A stretch of 64,000 nucleotides of DNA from Vespa crabro (GCF_910589235.1 NC_060961.1:682501-746500); one strand, 5' to 3'. Positions 1 to 12,968 are shown, counted from the first letter of the stretch. Numbers and translations are program-made. The notes: generated by a model from the letters alone, not told the origin.

Positions 1-89
1 AAAAAACTTTTATAAGAATTGATTATTAAACTGACATTATCATGATGACTTACGTTAACGTTTTAGAATAATCAATATTTATAACCAAC

Positions 90-230
90 CTGTATGATGT
101 TTAGAATGAGCGTGGTCTTCTGGAAGTTGTATTCGAGGCTAAAATGAATTTGGCCGACGCTTTCGCTGGGTTCCGAATTATCAATGTACATATCGACCAA
201 GGAGATGGATCTGCTTTGCAGAAAGGCTTT
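90..230 (-). CDS. Syt7: Synaptotagmin-7-like, internal exon: start of C2A domain
   Basis: This is an internal coding exon of a synaptotagmin, a membrane-anchored Ca2+ sensor for vesicle fusion. On the minus strand an acceptor (ttttcattgttacag) is followed by 47 codons without a stop and then a donor (CAG|gttggt). The exon is 141 nt, phase 0 at both ends. It encodes a Ser-rich start, then VDMYIDNSEPSESVG, then GQIHFSLEYNF and TTLILNIIQ, which are the first two beta strands of a C2A domain. The wording G-x-I-x-F-S-L-x-Y-x-F-Q is typical of synaptotagmins. As I recall the family, the VDMYIDNSEPSE..VG lead-in fits insect Syt7 better than Syt1 or Syt4. The Ca2+-binding Asp loops are in the next exon, outside the window. 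A second acceptor-like AG (exon edge 210) would shift the frame and is not used in this model. The synaptotagmin call is firm; the subtype is very likely. Confidence 0.9.
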
Positions 231-996
231 CTGTAACAATGAAAAGAAACGAATTTCGATTCGTAAATAAAACGTATTTAGGGAGAAAATATGATACGTT
301 GGTATAATAAAAAACTTATATAATTTTTATTAAACTTTTGTTAAGAGTTTAAATATTCTTCGAAGAAAGCAATAAAAGTAGGCTAATTCTGGCACGATAA
401 TCTCTGGGAGAATATCGGCGTCATTGTTCGTCGTCTATTTAAAATGCGGTCAATCGATTGTGCAACGATTTAAATTCGAGGATATAGTCCGAAGAGACGA
501 AAACTGACATAGAAAATAAAGGAAAAAAATGAAAGAAAAAAAAAAAAAGGATTTCATCCGTAGTTTTTAAATTCATTAGTTACACATCATTTCAAAGAAG
601 AACTTTTTTCTGCGTTCGTGTTTTTACGTAAAAGGAGAACAAAGAATTGTTCCGTGCGTGACATAGCAATACATGTTATATTCATATCATTGAGGTAAGG
701 TTTAAGGTAAAGCGCGTATACCGTCACATCCAAAGCTGATCCTGGTGATACGATATATTTGTCTTTTAAATATGGATAAAAGGAGTGACCAGGGAGACCA
801 TGAAAAATTTAATAGGATTCTCTCCAAGGAGAGAGTGCGATACTATCGATATAATATTACACTCGATATTTCATAGTCACGTATCTCGTAAATATAAATC
901 GTAAGTATATGATTTATTTTCAAGAAGGCGATTTTCTTCGAAAATAAGTCTTATTTTTTATAACTGCGATTATCTATACATTACTACGTCTTTTTA

Positions 997-1002
<6 letters not shown>

Positions 1003-1043
<41 letters not shown>
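1003..1043. repeat. (TA)n microsatellite
   Basis: About 20 TA units, intronic to the Syt7-like gene. Confidence 0.95.
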
Positions 1044-1045
<2 letters not shown>

Positions 1046-1472
1046 AGATTAATATTAAGGAGTTTTGAATTATTACTTTACGCGGTTGTAATATTCAGGA
1101 AGTATTTACATATAAATAAGTACGCTGATTAAAGCATTCGGAAAATATGTGACTGTTCAAATACCAAGTTATTCATTCTATTTAATTCATTGGAACGACA
1201 GAACAGAAAATTTGACATTTGGAAGTTATTTGACAAATGGATGAAGTGTGTCCTAACAATAATTAAAGGCTGTCGTTAGGAATATAATAGTCTTCAGGAC
1301 ATGGCTTGGTCAAAGGTTGAAAACGAGTTGAGTGTAATGACAGGGTGAATCTAGGTAATAGACACATTTTGTTACTGTATCAAAGTCGTGATAATAAGAG
1401 AACCGAATCGGAACGGACAGATCGTTAACTACAAAACTGACAAGCCAAGACTGATCGAAAGAAGAGATCTTT

Positions 1473-1496
1473 TCTCTCTCTCTCTCTCTCTCTCTC
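1473..1496. repeat. (TC)n microsatellite
   Basis: About 12 TC units, intronic to the Syt7-like gene. Confidence 0.95.
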
Positions 1497-2221
1497 GAAT
1501 TATATATTTTTATCGATTAACATATAATGTTTTCCTTCAATTAAAAACGGTCAGGTCATAACAGTGACATAACGAAGAAAATCTAAAAGATTATTTTTAT
1601 CACAGAATTAATGCTCGTGGCCAGGTTCGATAGAACTGATAAGAAAATAGAATCGATAACTCGGAGGTTATTCTCGTAAACCCAGCGAGCTTTTTAATAC
1701 GGTATAATACCCAGAAACTATGCGAAAGGAATGCGTACTATCCATTATTTACGAATTTAATTAAATATGCTTGGGCCACGAGCAATGGCGAGTGAAATAG
1801 ATAAATAGAGAGGGAGAGGAGAAAAAGAGGGAGGGAGAAAGACAGAAACATTAAACATATGAATTATATCAGTGATTAACATAATCTGATAGGTTGGGTC
1901 TCTTGAAGCAATAAACAAAATACTATGGAAATTCGTATATGTATTATTCATTTTTTTGTTTTACTATTATTTATCAATATCCATTCTATATTATTACAGG
2001 AAAAATATAGGAATTTGTTGTGGAAAGGTTGAAAACTATTGAATTTGAAAAGATTAAATAATTACAAACTTCTTTGAGATTATTGCGCAAAGAATGTAAG
2101 GTCGAAAGAATAGAATTTGCGGGTTTGCCAGGATAGAAACGGGTCGCGTTTTTTCTCGAGGTCTTTACGGTCAACCAGTATCATAGAAGTAAAAGTAAAA
2201 AGTACAATAAAAATATTTTAC

Positions 2222-2411
2222 CGAGGGGTGATCTCCTTTAACATTTTGGAGCTGCTTGTTTTGCGGTCCAGCCGTTGGAGTGCGTGGTTCGGCACTTGCA
2301 CCGACATTGCTTGCACTACCTGGAGCAATTACGGCAGCACTTGCACCTGCACTACTAGCTGGACCGGCACTGCTGCCAGCCGGCGATTTGCTCGCCGGAC
2401 TACCGGTTGTT
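2222..2411 (-). CDS. Syt7: Synaptotagmin-7-like, linker exon between N-terminus and C2A
   Basis: Minus-strand internal exon of 190 nt. The acceptor is a pyrimidine-rich ttattattgttgcag and the donor is CCCTCG|gtaaaa. One base completes a split codon, then 63 codons run open to a phase-0 donor, which fits the phase-0 start of the exon at 90-230. The product begins TTGSPASKSPAGSS and continues as a low-complexity Ala/Ser/Gly/Pro stretch. It then becomes polar (PRTPTAGPQNKQLQNVKGD). This suits the flexible linker between the transmembrane anchor and the C2 domains of a synaptotagmin, a region that varies in length by splicing and between species. The segment is GC-rich against its AT-rich surroundings. 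The exon call rests on splice sites, phase and composition, because linkers carry no diagnostic motif. The missing upstream exon must end in phase 2. Confidence 0.75.
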
Positions 2412-4717
2412 CTGCAACAATAATAAAGAAATATCGAGATACGGATTAATCGTTTTCTCTCTCTCTCTCTCTCTGGGATTAAAAACAAAAGGAACGAATG
2501 AATGAAAGAAAAGAAAAAAAAAAGAAAAAAGAAAGAAGGGTGAACTCTCGATCGGTTCGCGTAATTGGCTTCATCCATCTACCTACGTATACTATATACA
2601 AGTATACTATGTACAATATAACACGCGTACGTGTTTCCTTCCTGACTCTGTCTCTACATGGCTATCGACATATGCCACGTTGTTCTTGCAAAATTTGGCA
2701 TACGATGAAAAGGGAAGAGAACTTCGACGTAAACAACGAGAGTTTCCCTTTTCGATAATGAAACGAGGATTCGTTCGATCGTTCCAGCTGGAATGATGAA
2801 GCCATTAATGTAAGTCTATATACATATATATATATATATATATTATATAGGATGAAAGAAATATGTTTGCTATCTAGATGTATCTATCTCTACGAGAAGC
2901 AACAAGCTCCGTATACAATTCATTTCTTTTTGGGATTGATCTCTTGGAAGGTAAGTACTTACGTTATATCTGATTATTATACTCGCCGATCGTCAAGGCA
3001 AAAATTCACGTTTAGTCGACGAAAAGATATTGAAATATTAATTCGGAGTATTCTTTCTTCTGGCCTTTCTCTTTTCTTTACAAGATCGATGATACTCTAA
3101 GATAAAATTTAATTAAATATTCCGACGAGAGACGGAAAGAAGAAGAAGATGAAAAAAGAAAAAGAAAAAAGAAAAAGAATTTTAAATGTAAAAAATTCAT
3201 AGAAACGAACGAATTGACCATTTACAAACTATGCAAAAGTTATGTAAATTTTTTTTTTCCTACATACATAGAAGTATCAGCACTCTTTTCTCCTCGTCCC
3301 GTTTTATCGCACAATCAGCTGATAGAAGTTCTCGACCAGCTGGCGAATACTCTTTTATCCGATATAGTATTAAAAAGGAGAGAGAGAGAGAGAGAGGAGA
3401 GAGAGAAAGAAAGAGTGCGTGTTGAATGCCAGTTATATGTTCACGAAGTCTCCTTTTGTTCAACACGTCGAGTTGAAAACACTCGTTGCACGCGAATCCA
3501 CGACGCCATATTGTGGTCGTGCGTATCTATTTAAAAGTCTCACGGAATGAATTCTTGCATTTCTCGCGAGTCGACGCCTACGGCGTTCAACGATAACGAC
3601 GACCACCTCGCCCCGTTATTATCGACTCACCGCAAAAATTCTTTTTCTCACTCTCTCTCTCCCTCCCTCCCCCACCCCTTTCTCTCTCTGCCTTCATCTT
3701 TTCCTTTTCTTCACGTGCACGCATGCGATGAGAATATGCGAATCCACGAGAGCTTCAGTGAGAGAACATCATTTCCATTTTCTCGTTCTATTTCGAAAGA
3801 AAACTATTCTACTTCCTTGGAAAAGCCTTTTCCTTTCTTTTCTTTCATTTTTACTCCTTTTTGTTTTTTTTTTCTTTTTCCTGTTGAATTATTTCGTTAA
3901 AGCATCATGGTGGATCATGCACCGAATGAAAATGTATAATATTTGTTCGTACGAGAAATACATTCTTTCTTACTCTGTTATATTATAAGCAGGATCAAGC
4001 ACTTTTTCATAGCTATTTTTTTTTTCATATCACAAAAATCTCTTATGCACGCGCGAAGAAAGTTAATATTGAAAAAGGATTCTCGGAAAAGAGGATATTC
4101 GATTATTCTTCTGTCTCGTATTAATAAAGAAACGTAGATGTTGGATTCGAATATGTGAAGATAATTGAATTTTTCTATAATACATTATCTTTTTTATAAT
4201 ACCTATAAAAAATGTAAATATATGTATATAGAACGAAATCTGATGGAAAACCTTTTTCCATTGGTTTCAACGTCTTGTATAACAAGAATACAAAATAAAA
4301 ATGCTATCTATAACACGTTATCTAATCACTAACATGCCGGAACATGCATAAATTTTCTAATCTATGTAATAAGTTTCGTTTTTTTTTATTTCTTTTTTTT
4401 TGGCTGTGGGTGTTTCTATCTTAACTTATAATACAATCTCTCCTTATATACGTTACAAAATCTACTTCAGACAAGCAAGCGTGATCTGAGATAGTATCAT
4501 CGAACCACTCTCATAATAAATCCAAAAAAAAAAGAAGAGTACCACTCACGTCCATCCTTCCTTGAAAAAGTAGATTCAACTAAGGAGAATTTATCGTTTC
4601 CGTCTGTGAATTTCGTTTCGAACGTGAACAGAAAATGTCTGGCTGTCTGGACGAAGCTGGTTGAGCTTATCTCGAAATTCGAGTTAAACCGACGTTAGCT
4701 CGAACGTTTTTTCCTGT

Positions 4718-4720
<3 letters not shown>

Positions 4721-4752
<32 letters not shown>
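4721..4752. repeat. (TA)n microsatellite
   Basis: About 16 TA units. Confidence 0.95.
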
Positions 4753-4753
<1 letters not shown>

Positions 4754-5722
4754 GAAGTTACGCTAGCACAGGGATATGGAGAACAAAATTTCCAGAAAGG
4801 AAAAAAGAAAAAAAAAAGAAAAATAACTAAATAACTCACCAGATGGATCTTATATTAAATGAGAAATATATGTATATAAATGGATGAATGTAAATAAACA
4901 CAAATATATATATACATATGTGTGACCGTAAATATATAGTATGTATTAAACTCAATATAGAGGATCGATCGCCCAGTTTTAGAAGCTACGACGTCAATAG
5001 AAATGGATTAACGGACGTGGATCACCTCGATCGCTTCATCTTGCTGTCTTCGAAGGAGACAGATGCGTATCACTGGGATTGGTCTCTCTCTTTGCCAGTC
5101 AACCGGATTATCGGACGCGACTCGAAGAATCGATTACATTTTACCACGTGCGAGTTAGACTTATACGAGATAATACGATTGGTTGGTATATCTGTGTGAA
5201 ATGGATAATACCTATATACGAGATAAAAGGATAAAATAAAAATGTGAAAGAAACTTTAAATCGTATTCTTTAATCGTAACACAACTCATCATATCTCGAA
5301 AGTAGAGACAATAAAAGATGCCACGTTACGAGTTATTTCTAAAAGAATTCTGTTTAAAATATTAAATATGACTCGAGTGATGATGGTGATAGTAATGGAA
5401 GTTGATAAGATATAAAAATGAATAAAAGGTAATAAGGCTAATGTTTTTTCATTCGTAGGAAGTTCTAATTCTAGAATATATTTTAATTATATCATTTCGA
5501 CCCGGTGCTCGATCGCGTCCCTTCTATATTTCCTTGATCGACTGGCTTACTTTCGGATCAATTACTTTCGTCCATTAACCTTGGTCATATAATGTAATAG
5601 ACCTAAGCTTAAAATAACGAAGAGGATCGAGAGACGCTAATGGATAAGGTCTTTGTAAAGTTTCCATCTCATTCATTCTTATTTAACGAGTTCAGAGTTT
5701 ATGATTTTTTTTCTCTTTTGCA

Positions 5723-5726
<4 letters not shown>

Positions 5727-5757
<31 letters not shown>
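5727..5757. repeat. (TC)n microsatellite
   Basis: About 15 TC units, followed by ctgtcgctctg. Confidence 0.95.
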
Positions 5758-5762
<5 letters not shown>

Positions 5763-6496
5763 CGCTCTGTCCATTATTAATTAGAAATATTAAATGTATA
5801 TATATATATATTTTTTTTCTATTACGATCAATTTAACAATGTATCGAGCAACGATATAAACTGTCCTCGTTGGAAATAATTTTTATTTTCAAGAATAACA
5901 AGGAATAGATGGGATCGAACGCGATACATGCGAGTAGATGGAAACTAATACATGAACATGTCGAAGGTTAACCAACGAGGAACGTAATGTGAACCACGTC
6001 TAGCTAATAAGCTATCAGCTCCGGTGACCACGTATGCGAAACTATATCTAAGCGAATAACCACGAGCCCATGTGGCATGTTCCTACCCATCGTTGAATTT
6101 AATTGATTCCTACGAGACAAGGATACACATCCTCTATCTTATTCAACATTTTCTTCGTCTAGTTCTCTAATAATCCTTGTGCTCTATAACGTTGACTAAA
6201 TCAACGATAAATCCTGCTGTCCTCGTTAAATCATCCTCTACTACTCTGTTAAATCCATAGAAAACGGGATAAACGTTTAGCTCCTGTCGATTTTAAGATC
6301 TAGTACAATTTAATAAACGCAATGTATTGATTCTCCTGCCATTTTCAAAATGGAATTTATGTATACATATGTCTACGTAGATTGTGAAAAAAGATTAAAC
6401 TTGGCTAGTTTCCTCTCTCTTACTTTCTCTCTCAAGTGTAGATTGATATATCACAGTTGAAATCATCTCTTTCGTTCGTCAAAATGTGTGTGTATG

Positions 6497-6499
<3 letters not shown>

Positions 6500-6537
<38 letters not shown>
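6500..6537. repeat. (GA)n microsatellite
   Basis: About 19 GA units, preceded by a short TG run. Confidence 0.95.
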
Positions 6538-6540
<3 letters not shown>

Positions 6541-6664
6541 GTGTCGGAAGCGTGTTCTCGCCTACATTTAATTGGCATTTGGAGGTTGTAGGAAACAGCA
6601 GCGGGAGGGGATTTATCGTTTCCAACTTCTGCGTTAGTAAGACTCTTGCGGTGAAGAGTTGAAT

Positions 6665-6665
<1 letters not shown>

Positions 6666-6703
<38 letters not shown>
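6666..6703. repeat. (TC)n microsatellite
   Basis: About 19 TC units. It is opposite in strand to the GA run 130 bp to its left, so the two could form an imperfect inverted pair. Confidence 0.95.
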
Positions 6704-6705
<2 letters not shown>

Positions 6706-7485
6706 TATCTATTTATCTCATATTCTCTTTCTCTTTCTCTTTCCGTCTTTTCCACACGCACATAGAAACAAATACTCTCTATCTATCTATTTCTCTGATA
6801 CAAAAGCAACTAAGTTTTATGACTTTGACCGAACAATCTGTCTCGCACTTGCTCGTATCTCATACGTCGATGTTTAAGAACTTCTCTGACATAGTAGGCC
6901 ATGCGGAATCGTGCTCGAGATTGGAGTTAAGAGAAACAGAATAATAGAAAGAGAGAGAGAGAGAGAGAGAGAAGTACATACAGATAATTGTGAAAATACG
7001 AAAGACAAAGTAGAGATACGCTTAGAAAATAAACGGGCGCGGACAAATACACCCACATATATTTCCGAACAAGGCATGCTTACGAGGAATACAATGTGTT
7101 TTCTATCTGTGCAAAGTGTGCCTGTGTATATGTGTATAAAAATACCAAAAAGGAAAAAAAAATACAGAAAAAATACGAAGAAGAGAAAACAACGAAGGAG
7201 AAGTGAGACGTTGAAGTACGTGACCTCTGTTGGAACAACGGAGTATAGAGAAAAGTAAAAGAAAAAAAAAAAAAAAAAAAAAAAGACGAAAAAAAGATGA
7301 CAAGTTGAAAAGTATCGTACCAAATCTATACACATTGATCTAAGGAGATATAGAAGAAAAGTTTCAGAACGACTGGCGGAAACTAAAGCGATCGTAAGAA
7401 GCCGAAAAAGATGTTACTTCTTTTTGTGAGAGAAAAGATTCGGTTAGAGTTAGAGTGGTCGAAGAAGGAGACAGCGAGAAAGAAC

Positions 7486-7580
7486 TAGATGTAGAAGTAG
7501 ATGTAGAAATAGACGAATAAGACGAAGAATAAGAAGAAGAAGAAGTAATAGCTATAGAATTAGTAGAAGTAGTAGAAGAA
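7486..7580. repeat. Degenerate purine-rich GTAGAA/GAAGAA repeat
   Basis: Imperfect three- and six-base units (gatgtagaagtagatgtag, then gaagaa, then gtagaagtagtagaa). Confidence 0.8.
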
Positions 7581-8832
7581 ACAGAGAGAAGGACACGTCA
7601 ATTAAGATACTCGTAAAATACTCGAGGGTTCGTGATACTTACTCCAACTGCGCTCTGCATTCCAATTGTTACAGTGAAATGGTGCATGAAACAGAAAAAG
7701 ATTAATGATTAATTAATTAAATGGTCGAAACAGCGAGCCCCGTTAGTCGGAACAATATAAGTCCTTCAATTTCTTGCCATCGGTAGAGAGACGAATACAT
7801 AAATAGAGAGATTTAGAAATAGATATAAATAAATGCTGTGAAACAGATAGGCAGGCATTTAAGCATTTTTTAACAAGTCATTTATTTTTCTACAAACAAA
7901 CAATGATAATTAAGAAGAAATAAAAATCGTTCTTTTGTGCTTAAGAAGATTAATGGATAAATCTGTGCTGTCAAAAGAGATGCTCATGAAGGTGCTGATA
8001 AATAAGTGACAGGGTGCGTGTCAGAGCTGTGTGTCTTTTCTTCGCTTTTCTTTTTTTTCTTTTCTTTTCTTTTTTTTTTTTTTCTTTTTTGTTCCTCTCA
8101 ATAAATTCCCTAGGAGAAAAAAGAAAGCAATTTACATTTAATTCCAAGAGTGTTACTCGAGCTTCGAGCGAACACGTTCCTTCGCGTTTTTTATTCTCTC
8201 CCATTATCTCTTTCGCATCCTCCCCTCTGTTCATACTCGCTGATGAGAAAAGAGAAGGATGGAAAGTGTTTCATAAAAAAAAAGTTCAGAACGGAGGTGG
8301 AATCTATGACGAAGTATTTTTTTCAAAGTATCTCTCAGAAGATTCACTAACCATGATAGATCGATGGATCGGGAGTTCGACATTGGTTTAGATTAAGAAC
8401 GAGACAAAGAGTACGTATTACCTATCTTCTTTAAAGTTTCAAGGATTATTCGAAGAATTATTATCTTCTCTTCGAAGTTAATCGTTCGCAAAGAGGAACT
8501 TTCGACCAAACGATAACTGTCCAAACTTAATTCAGCAATATCACATCTGTTTTGTACGGATCCTATGTAGTCCGATATCGAATGGAATTTCAATATATTT
8601 TATAACCAACGTAGGAATAACTCCCCCCCGGCCCTTCTCCTCCTTCCACCATACCTACAATTCCGATATAACGGAGTAGTCAACGTAAAACAAAGGATTA
8701 TTATATTTTTTTTTTTTTTAATGATCCTTAAATAAGATCATCTTTCCATCGCAGATAATATTTCCTTTTTCGTAAAAGGCTTAATGTTATTTCGTTAATG
8801 CGCATATCGTAAATAAATAATAATTCAACAAA

Positions 8833-8856
8833 TTCTCGATTGAATTCAATCGAGAA
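8833..8856. repeat. 24-bp perfect palindrome
   Basis: The sequence reads the same on both strands (half-site TTCTCGATTGAA, centred on GAATTC). It has no spacer and could be a dimer binding site or a cruciform. It lies about 85 bp on the intron side of the exon candidate at 8940-9004. Confidence 0.9.
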
Positions 8857-8939
8857 GCAAATGATCAAACGTGTTTCAATAATTTCGCATCGCCACGTCC
8901 GCGTCCGATCAATTAAATCGGTTATGTTTGCGTTCTTAC

Positions 8940-9004
8940 CTGGTCGTGTAATATTCGAAGAAGGCAACGAGTATTTCCAACGATCTGGTTACTGCGGCCC
9001 ACAT
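8940..9004 (-). CDS. Candidate first coding exon, possible alternative N-terminus of the Syt7-like gene
   Basis: On the minus strand an ATG at 9004-9002 opens 21 codons (MWAAVTRSLEILVAFFEYYT, then T). The frame runs into a near-consensus donor, CGACCAG|gtaagaacg. An in-frame stop lies 15 nt upstream of the ATG, and there is no obvious acceptor, so it would be a first coding exon. It ends in phase 2 with AG. Joined to the linker exon at 2222-2411 this gives AG|A, an Arg codon, with the frame kept open. The segment is GC-richer than its surroundings. No family motif is visible and it is not clearly a transmembrane helix, although LEILVAFFEYY is hydrophobic. A short open stretch next to a donor can arise by chance. 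Confidence 0.33.
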
Positions 9005-9782
9005 AGTTAAATTTGTTCACGAACGTGGCTCACTTCTCACGTTCCTATAATCGATCGCACTAAAATTCATTCGTAATAGTCTCGTATTTTCGTTATCTCG
9101 CCATAAGCGTAAAGTAAGAATCGATAGGAGAGGAACTATATTTTCTGACAAGTTATCTCGATATGCACCGTTTTCGTTTCTATCGAACTGCTTTTGAAAT
9201 AGTACACTTGTTCTATTAAAGAAAACATCGAGCTCTTAAGAATTGCCATTTATAATTTATCATCTATTTGATGATATAAATTTTATTACGATGTGAGTTA
9301 TAGTCATTCCTTTTCTTTTTCTTTTTTTTTTTTTTTTTTTTCTTTTCAATTTCGTATGCGTAATGTTTCATCAACGGCGAACGTGCGTCTACGGGATTCG
9401 GACAAATAGGTATCCAGAAAATTTTCGTTTGCTTGTATTTGCATATTATGGGACGATATTCGTCGGAGATTTACGACTATCTGGCGTTGACGTTTTATGA
9501 AACGCATGATAAATGAAACAACAAGTTTAATGTCACTATCTTGTCGCAAACGTATATTCTAGCAATGTGTCTATGTAAGTACGGAAGATCAGAAAAATTG
9601 ATCTCATGAAAAATGTTGGAAATAATAATTAACTCTTACCACTTTGATTTTCATCGATTCACGCGTATGTACTTACTATAATCGATTTGTCAGGTTAATT
9701 AATCGGTTAACGTCGTCGCTCTCGACGTTGACTTCCTCCTTTAATTATCCGCGACGTTGAAGTCACCGTAAATGAAGCATCT

Positions 9783-9816
9783 TGAGTTAAGTTGAGTTGA
9801 GTTGAGTTAAGTTAAG
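9783..9816. repeat. Pentanucleotide repeat (GTTGA/GTTAA)n
   Basis: About seven tandem five-base units with A/G variation at one position (gagttaagttgagttgag and onward). It is the only clear pentamer array of this length here. Confidence 0.9.
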
Positions 9817-10301
9817 ACGACAAAGAAGTTACGCCGTGCTAACGTCGCCTCGGATGTCTCACGGAAGGCATTATCGGGCGGTATGCCTTTAATTTATTAT
9901 CAACGTAAAGAGACCTGTTATATTTTTATGTTGATCACATTTTACAAGCGTATTATCATGATTAATTGCCACACAACATAATAACAACCAAACGTTATTT
10001 TCCTTCCGTTTTTTCATCCTCCTGTTTTTAAATCGCCCTTAATTTCTTATATTTTAAATCGATTCGTGCCGTTTGGTGTCAAACGCTAAACGTTTTGAAA
10101 CTCAAACGGAAAGTCCATTTGCGTTGAAATTTATACGGTATGTCCACGTTGTTGCGACTTTGTAATTGAATGGAAAATTTTTTCCTGAATAAAGAATTTC
10201 TACTTAACGAGATTGGATGATAAGCTAAAAACTGCTTGAAAATGTAAATGAAATTTTATTTTTAAACGGGTAAATGAAGTAGGTGAGATTAGACCTTTAC
10301 C

Positions 10302-10326
10302 TACGTACGTACGCGTACGTATATAC
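10302..10326. repeat. Alternating purine-pyrimidine tract with 16-bp palindrome
   Basis: 25 bp of strict pyrimidine-purine alternation. It includes the perfect palindrome TACGTACGCGTACGTA at 10306-10321. Such tracts can adopt Z-DNA or cruciform shapes. Confidence 0.85.
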
Positions 10327-11010
10327 TATGCACACCTATATCAAATATTCGACATTGAATTGGAATTCGTCCGTTCTTACGATCAGTGTCTTAATTATTC
10401 GAGAAATAGGAAGAATCTCGCGAAAATCTTCGCATTCCGCTCGTTTCCCGATCTGGAAAATCCTTTCGAGATATTAAAATCAAATAGGAAAAAGAAAAAT
10501 TCATCCCGCCGGTGATTAACTTTGGCCAAGCAAAGAAAGTAATGTCTAAAAAGGTGGAACTAAAAAGTTCGAACGGGAATTAATGCTTATATAGTGTAAT
10601 TAGCAAGAAGAAGATAATAAATGGTATATAAAGGTACATTAGACTAGAATTTGTTCGTTAAATTCTCGCTGAATAATTTATAACATCGTTTTTCTTCTTC
10701 TTCTTCTTCCTCTATTTAATAGCAAAAACGTACGATTTCGTCGATGATTGCTTTTAAACGCATAAATTCAAGCGTTTCCCTCGTAACGACTCTACTCGAG
10801 GCCCATGATCGTGCTTTTATATTCGTTGCCAAGAAGCAACGGTATATCGTTAAACTTAATGGACACTTCCATCGTCATTATCCGTCCTAGTTGACGTCTC
10901 TACCGCGCGAAACCTTCATTTTTGCAAGCAGATATGCCGCTTGTAAATCTTAATGGATATGAAGTCAACTCGCTTTCGCGTATCCTCTTCAAAAACGAAC
11001 GGGAATAGGA

Positions 11011-11042
<32 letters not shown>

Positions 11043-12955
11043 CAAAATACGACGTAACACGGTACGATGGATGCGTTTCAATAATTTTTCATGTTTCTTT
11101 TGATTTTATTTTATATATTTTTTTTTATAACGAACCAACACGTAAGTATTCTTTCAAACCGCGCTGTCTCTGCCCAAACGATAAAATGTTCGAACACATT
11201 ATATACGATATTTAAAGGTTACTCAATTAAAAAGTAAAACGTTGTAACCTTTCTTTGATATACACGCAACATAAGCTATAAATCCTCTGTATTTAATTCA
11301 ATAGATTCGTTCGAATTCGACGTACCGATATAATTCATTAATCCTTCAAAGAAAAAGCACAAATCACGTAACTTGTAAATACACATACCTCGATATTATA
11401 TCAAACCCGTGTAATCAAGTATTGGTACGAAATCAATGATGATTAATCCTATTAGTCGTATAAGCACGTCCGCGGAATATACTCGGTTTCAGCCAGTTGA
11501 ACAATCAGGAATATTCGAAATATCGGTATTCCAAACAGACGGGTACGGAATTTCTTAGCATTAATCCTGTTGCCCGGTTAACTTCGATCCGCGCGATATC
11601 AAAGGCTATATAGCCTCGTCTACATCAAATTTGCCTGAATTCTCCGATCATATTTATTTCGTTAATTAATGACAAATCATTCATTTTCGAATAATTCCAT
11701 TGTCCAAATGAAATATAATTGGGATCATCTATGAAATATTTTTCGTGCACTTTCGACAAATGTAATTTATTATAGTGATCTTTCAGAAGTTCTCAATACA
11801 TTGGAACGTACGTAGTATCATAAGAATCGTGTCTCAGGAGAGATTGCAAAAATATCTCGAGTGGACCATCCTATATATGCCAGACGATTCGACGAATTCT
11901 CTCGCGTACTTCTATTCTATGTGATCGTTCGAGTTCTCATTCGAGGAGTAGAAGACATTCTAGATGGTATCGAGTGCCATTAAGAGGCGATATATAGACA
12001 CGATACATTCGAGTATCAGGGAGCTTTAAAGGAGATGATACTCTTGAAAGAATATAGTTTCACCTAAGTTCGCGATCGACTCTCAGTGAACTTCCTTCGT
12101 TGAGATTGATGATGGAGAGGATTGATGGGAGATAAGAAAATTCCAAGCGTCGATTGGACTTTGAGAAAGTAGGAACCGCATCGATCCCGATTAGAATAAT
12201 GGAATCGTTAGAAGATCGATTAAACGTCTCGATTGATATTTCATTAGCTCGTTTTACATCTGAAAGAGCTTAACGTTCTGCGTTCGTGAGTGTAATGAAC
12301 GAATTTGTTCAGAAAGTATCAGCTGCGAGCTTATTCGAAGAAGAATTGAATTGATAGATACTGAATAAAAGAACAAAAAAAGAAAAAGATGAGGAGGAGG
12401 AGCCTAGAGGAGGGTTTACAATAAAATACAAGAAAACAAAGGAAAAATAAAAAAAAAAAAAAAAAAGAAGAAAAAGGAAGCAAGACGAATAACAAAATAT
12501 CGATTTTTGCCGATAGCTCAAAAGCAATCTTTTTCTCTTGCAAAAATTTCACAGAAGAAAATTCTTTTCGTGTTGAAAGGAAGAATTCAACCGAAAAATT
12601 TCAGCAACGTCAAAGGTTAACTATGATAGAACAAAGTCGAAATACCATAAAAATAAGTTATATTTCCGTCGTCCCTAGCTTATCGAAGCCATAGCAGGCA
12701 AACGAGTAGTCACTCAGACGGCGGGCAAGTAAGAAGAATCGCAGTGGGATGGGAGCAGGGGAAGATTGATACGAAGGAAATCCTCGTAAATCCTTAGGAT
12801 TCGATTTTTCTCTTCGATTTTCTATACTCCGTTCGATCTTCTTTTCACGCTTATGTATCATCGAGTCAAGTCGTTTGAAAAGCAACAGGCCGTCGTTCTC
12901 GCGTTAAGTGTAGATTACACTGACACCGGTGCTCTATTAGAAGAGGAGGAAGGAA

Positions 12956-12968
<13 letters not shown>

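Larger units (their letters stand above)
231..2221 (-). other. Intron between Syt7-like linker exon and C2A exon
   Basis: This 1,991-bp intron is bounded by GT (donor CCCTCG|gtaaaa at its high-coordinate end) and AG (ttacag at its low-coordinate end), read on the minus strand. It contains an AT microsatellite at 1003-1043 and a TC run at 1473-1496. I see no further exon in it. Confidence 0.75.
2412..8939 (-). other. Long non-coding stretch, probable intron
   Basis: No convincing exon was seen in these 6.5 kb. It holds microsatellites (TC at 2456-2474, 5727-5757 and 6666-6703; TA at 2825-2843 and 4721-4752; GA at 3377-3411, 6500-6537 and 6950-6972). It also has A-rich and T-rich tracts and a purine-rich GTAGAA/GAAGAA patch at about 7486-7580. 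Open frames here mostly translate these repeats. A palindromic splice-donor sequence lies at 2951-2962. If the exon candidate at 8940-9004 is real, this is the intron that follows it. Confidence 0.5.
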
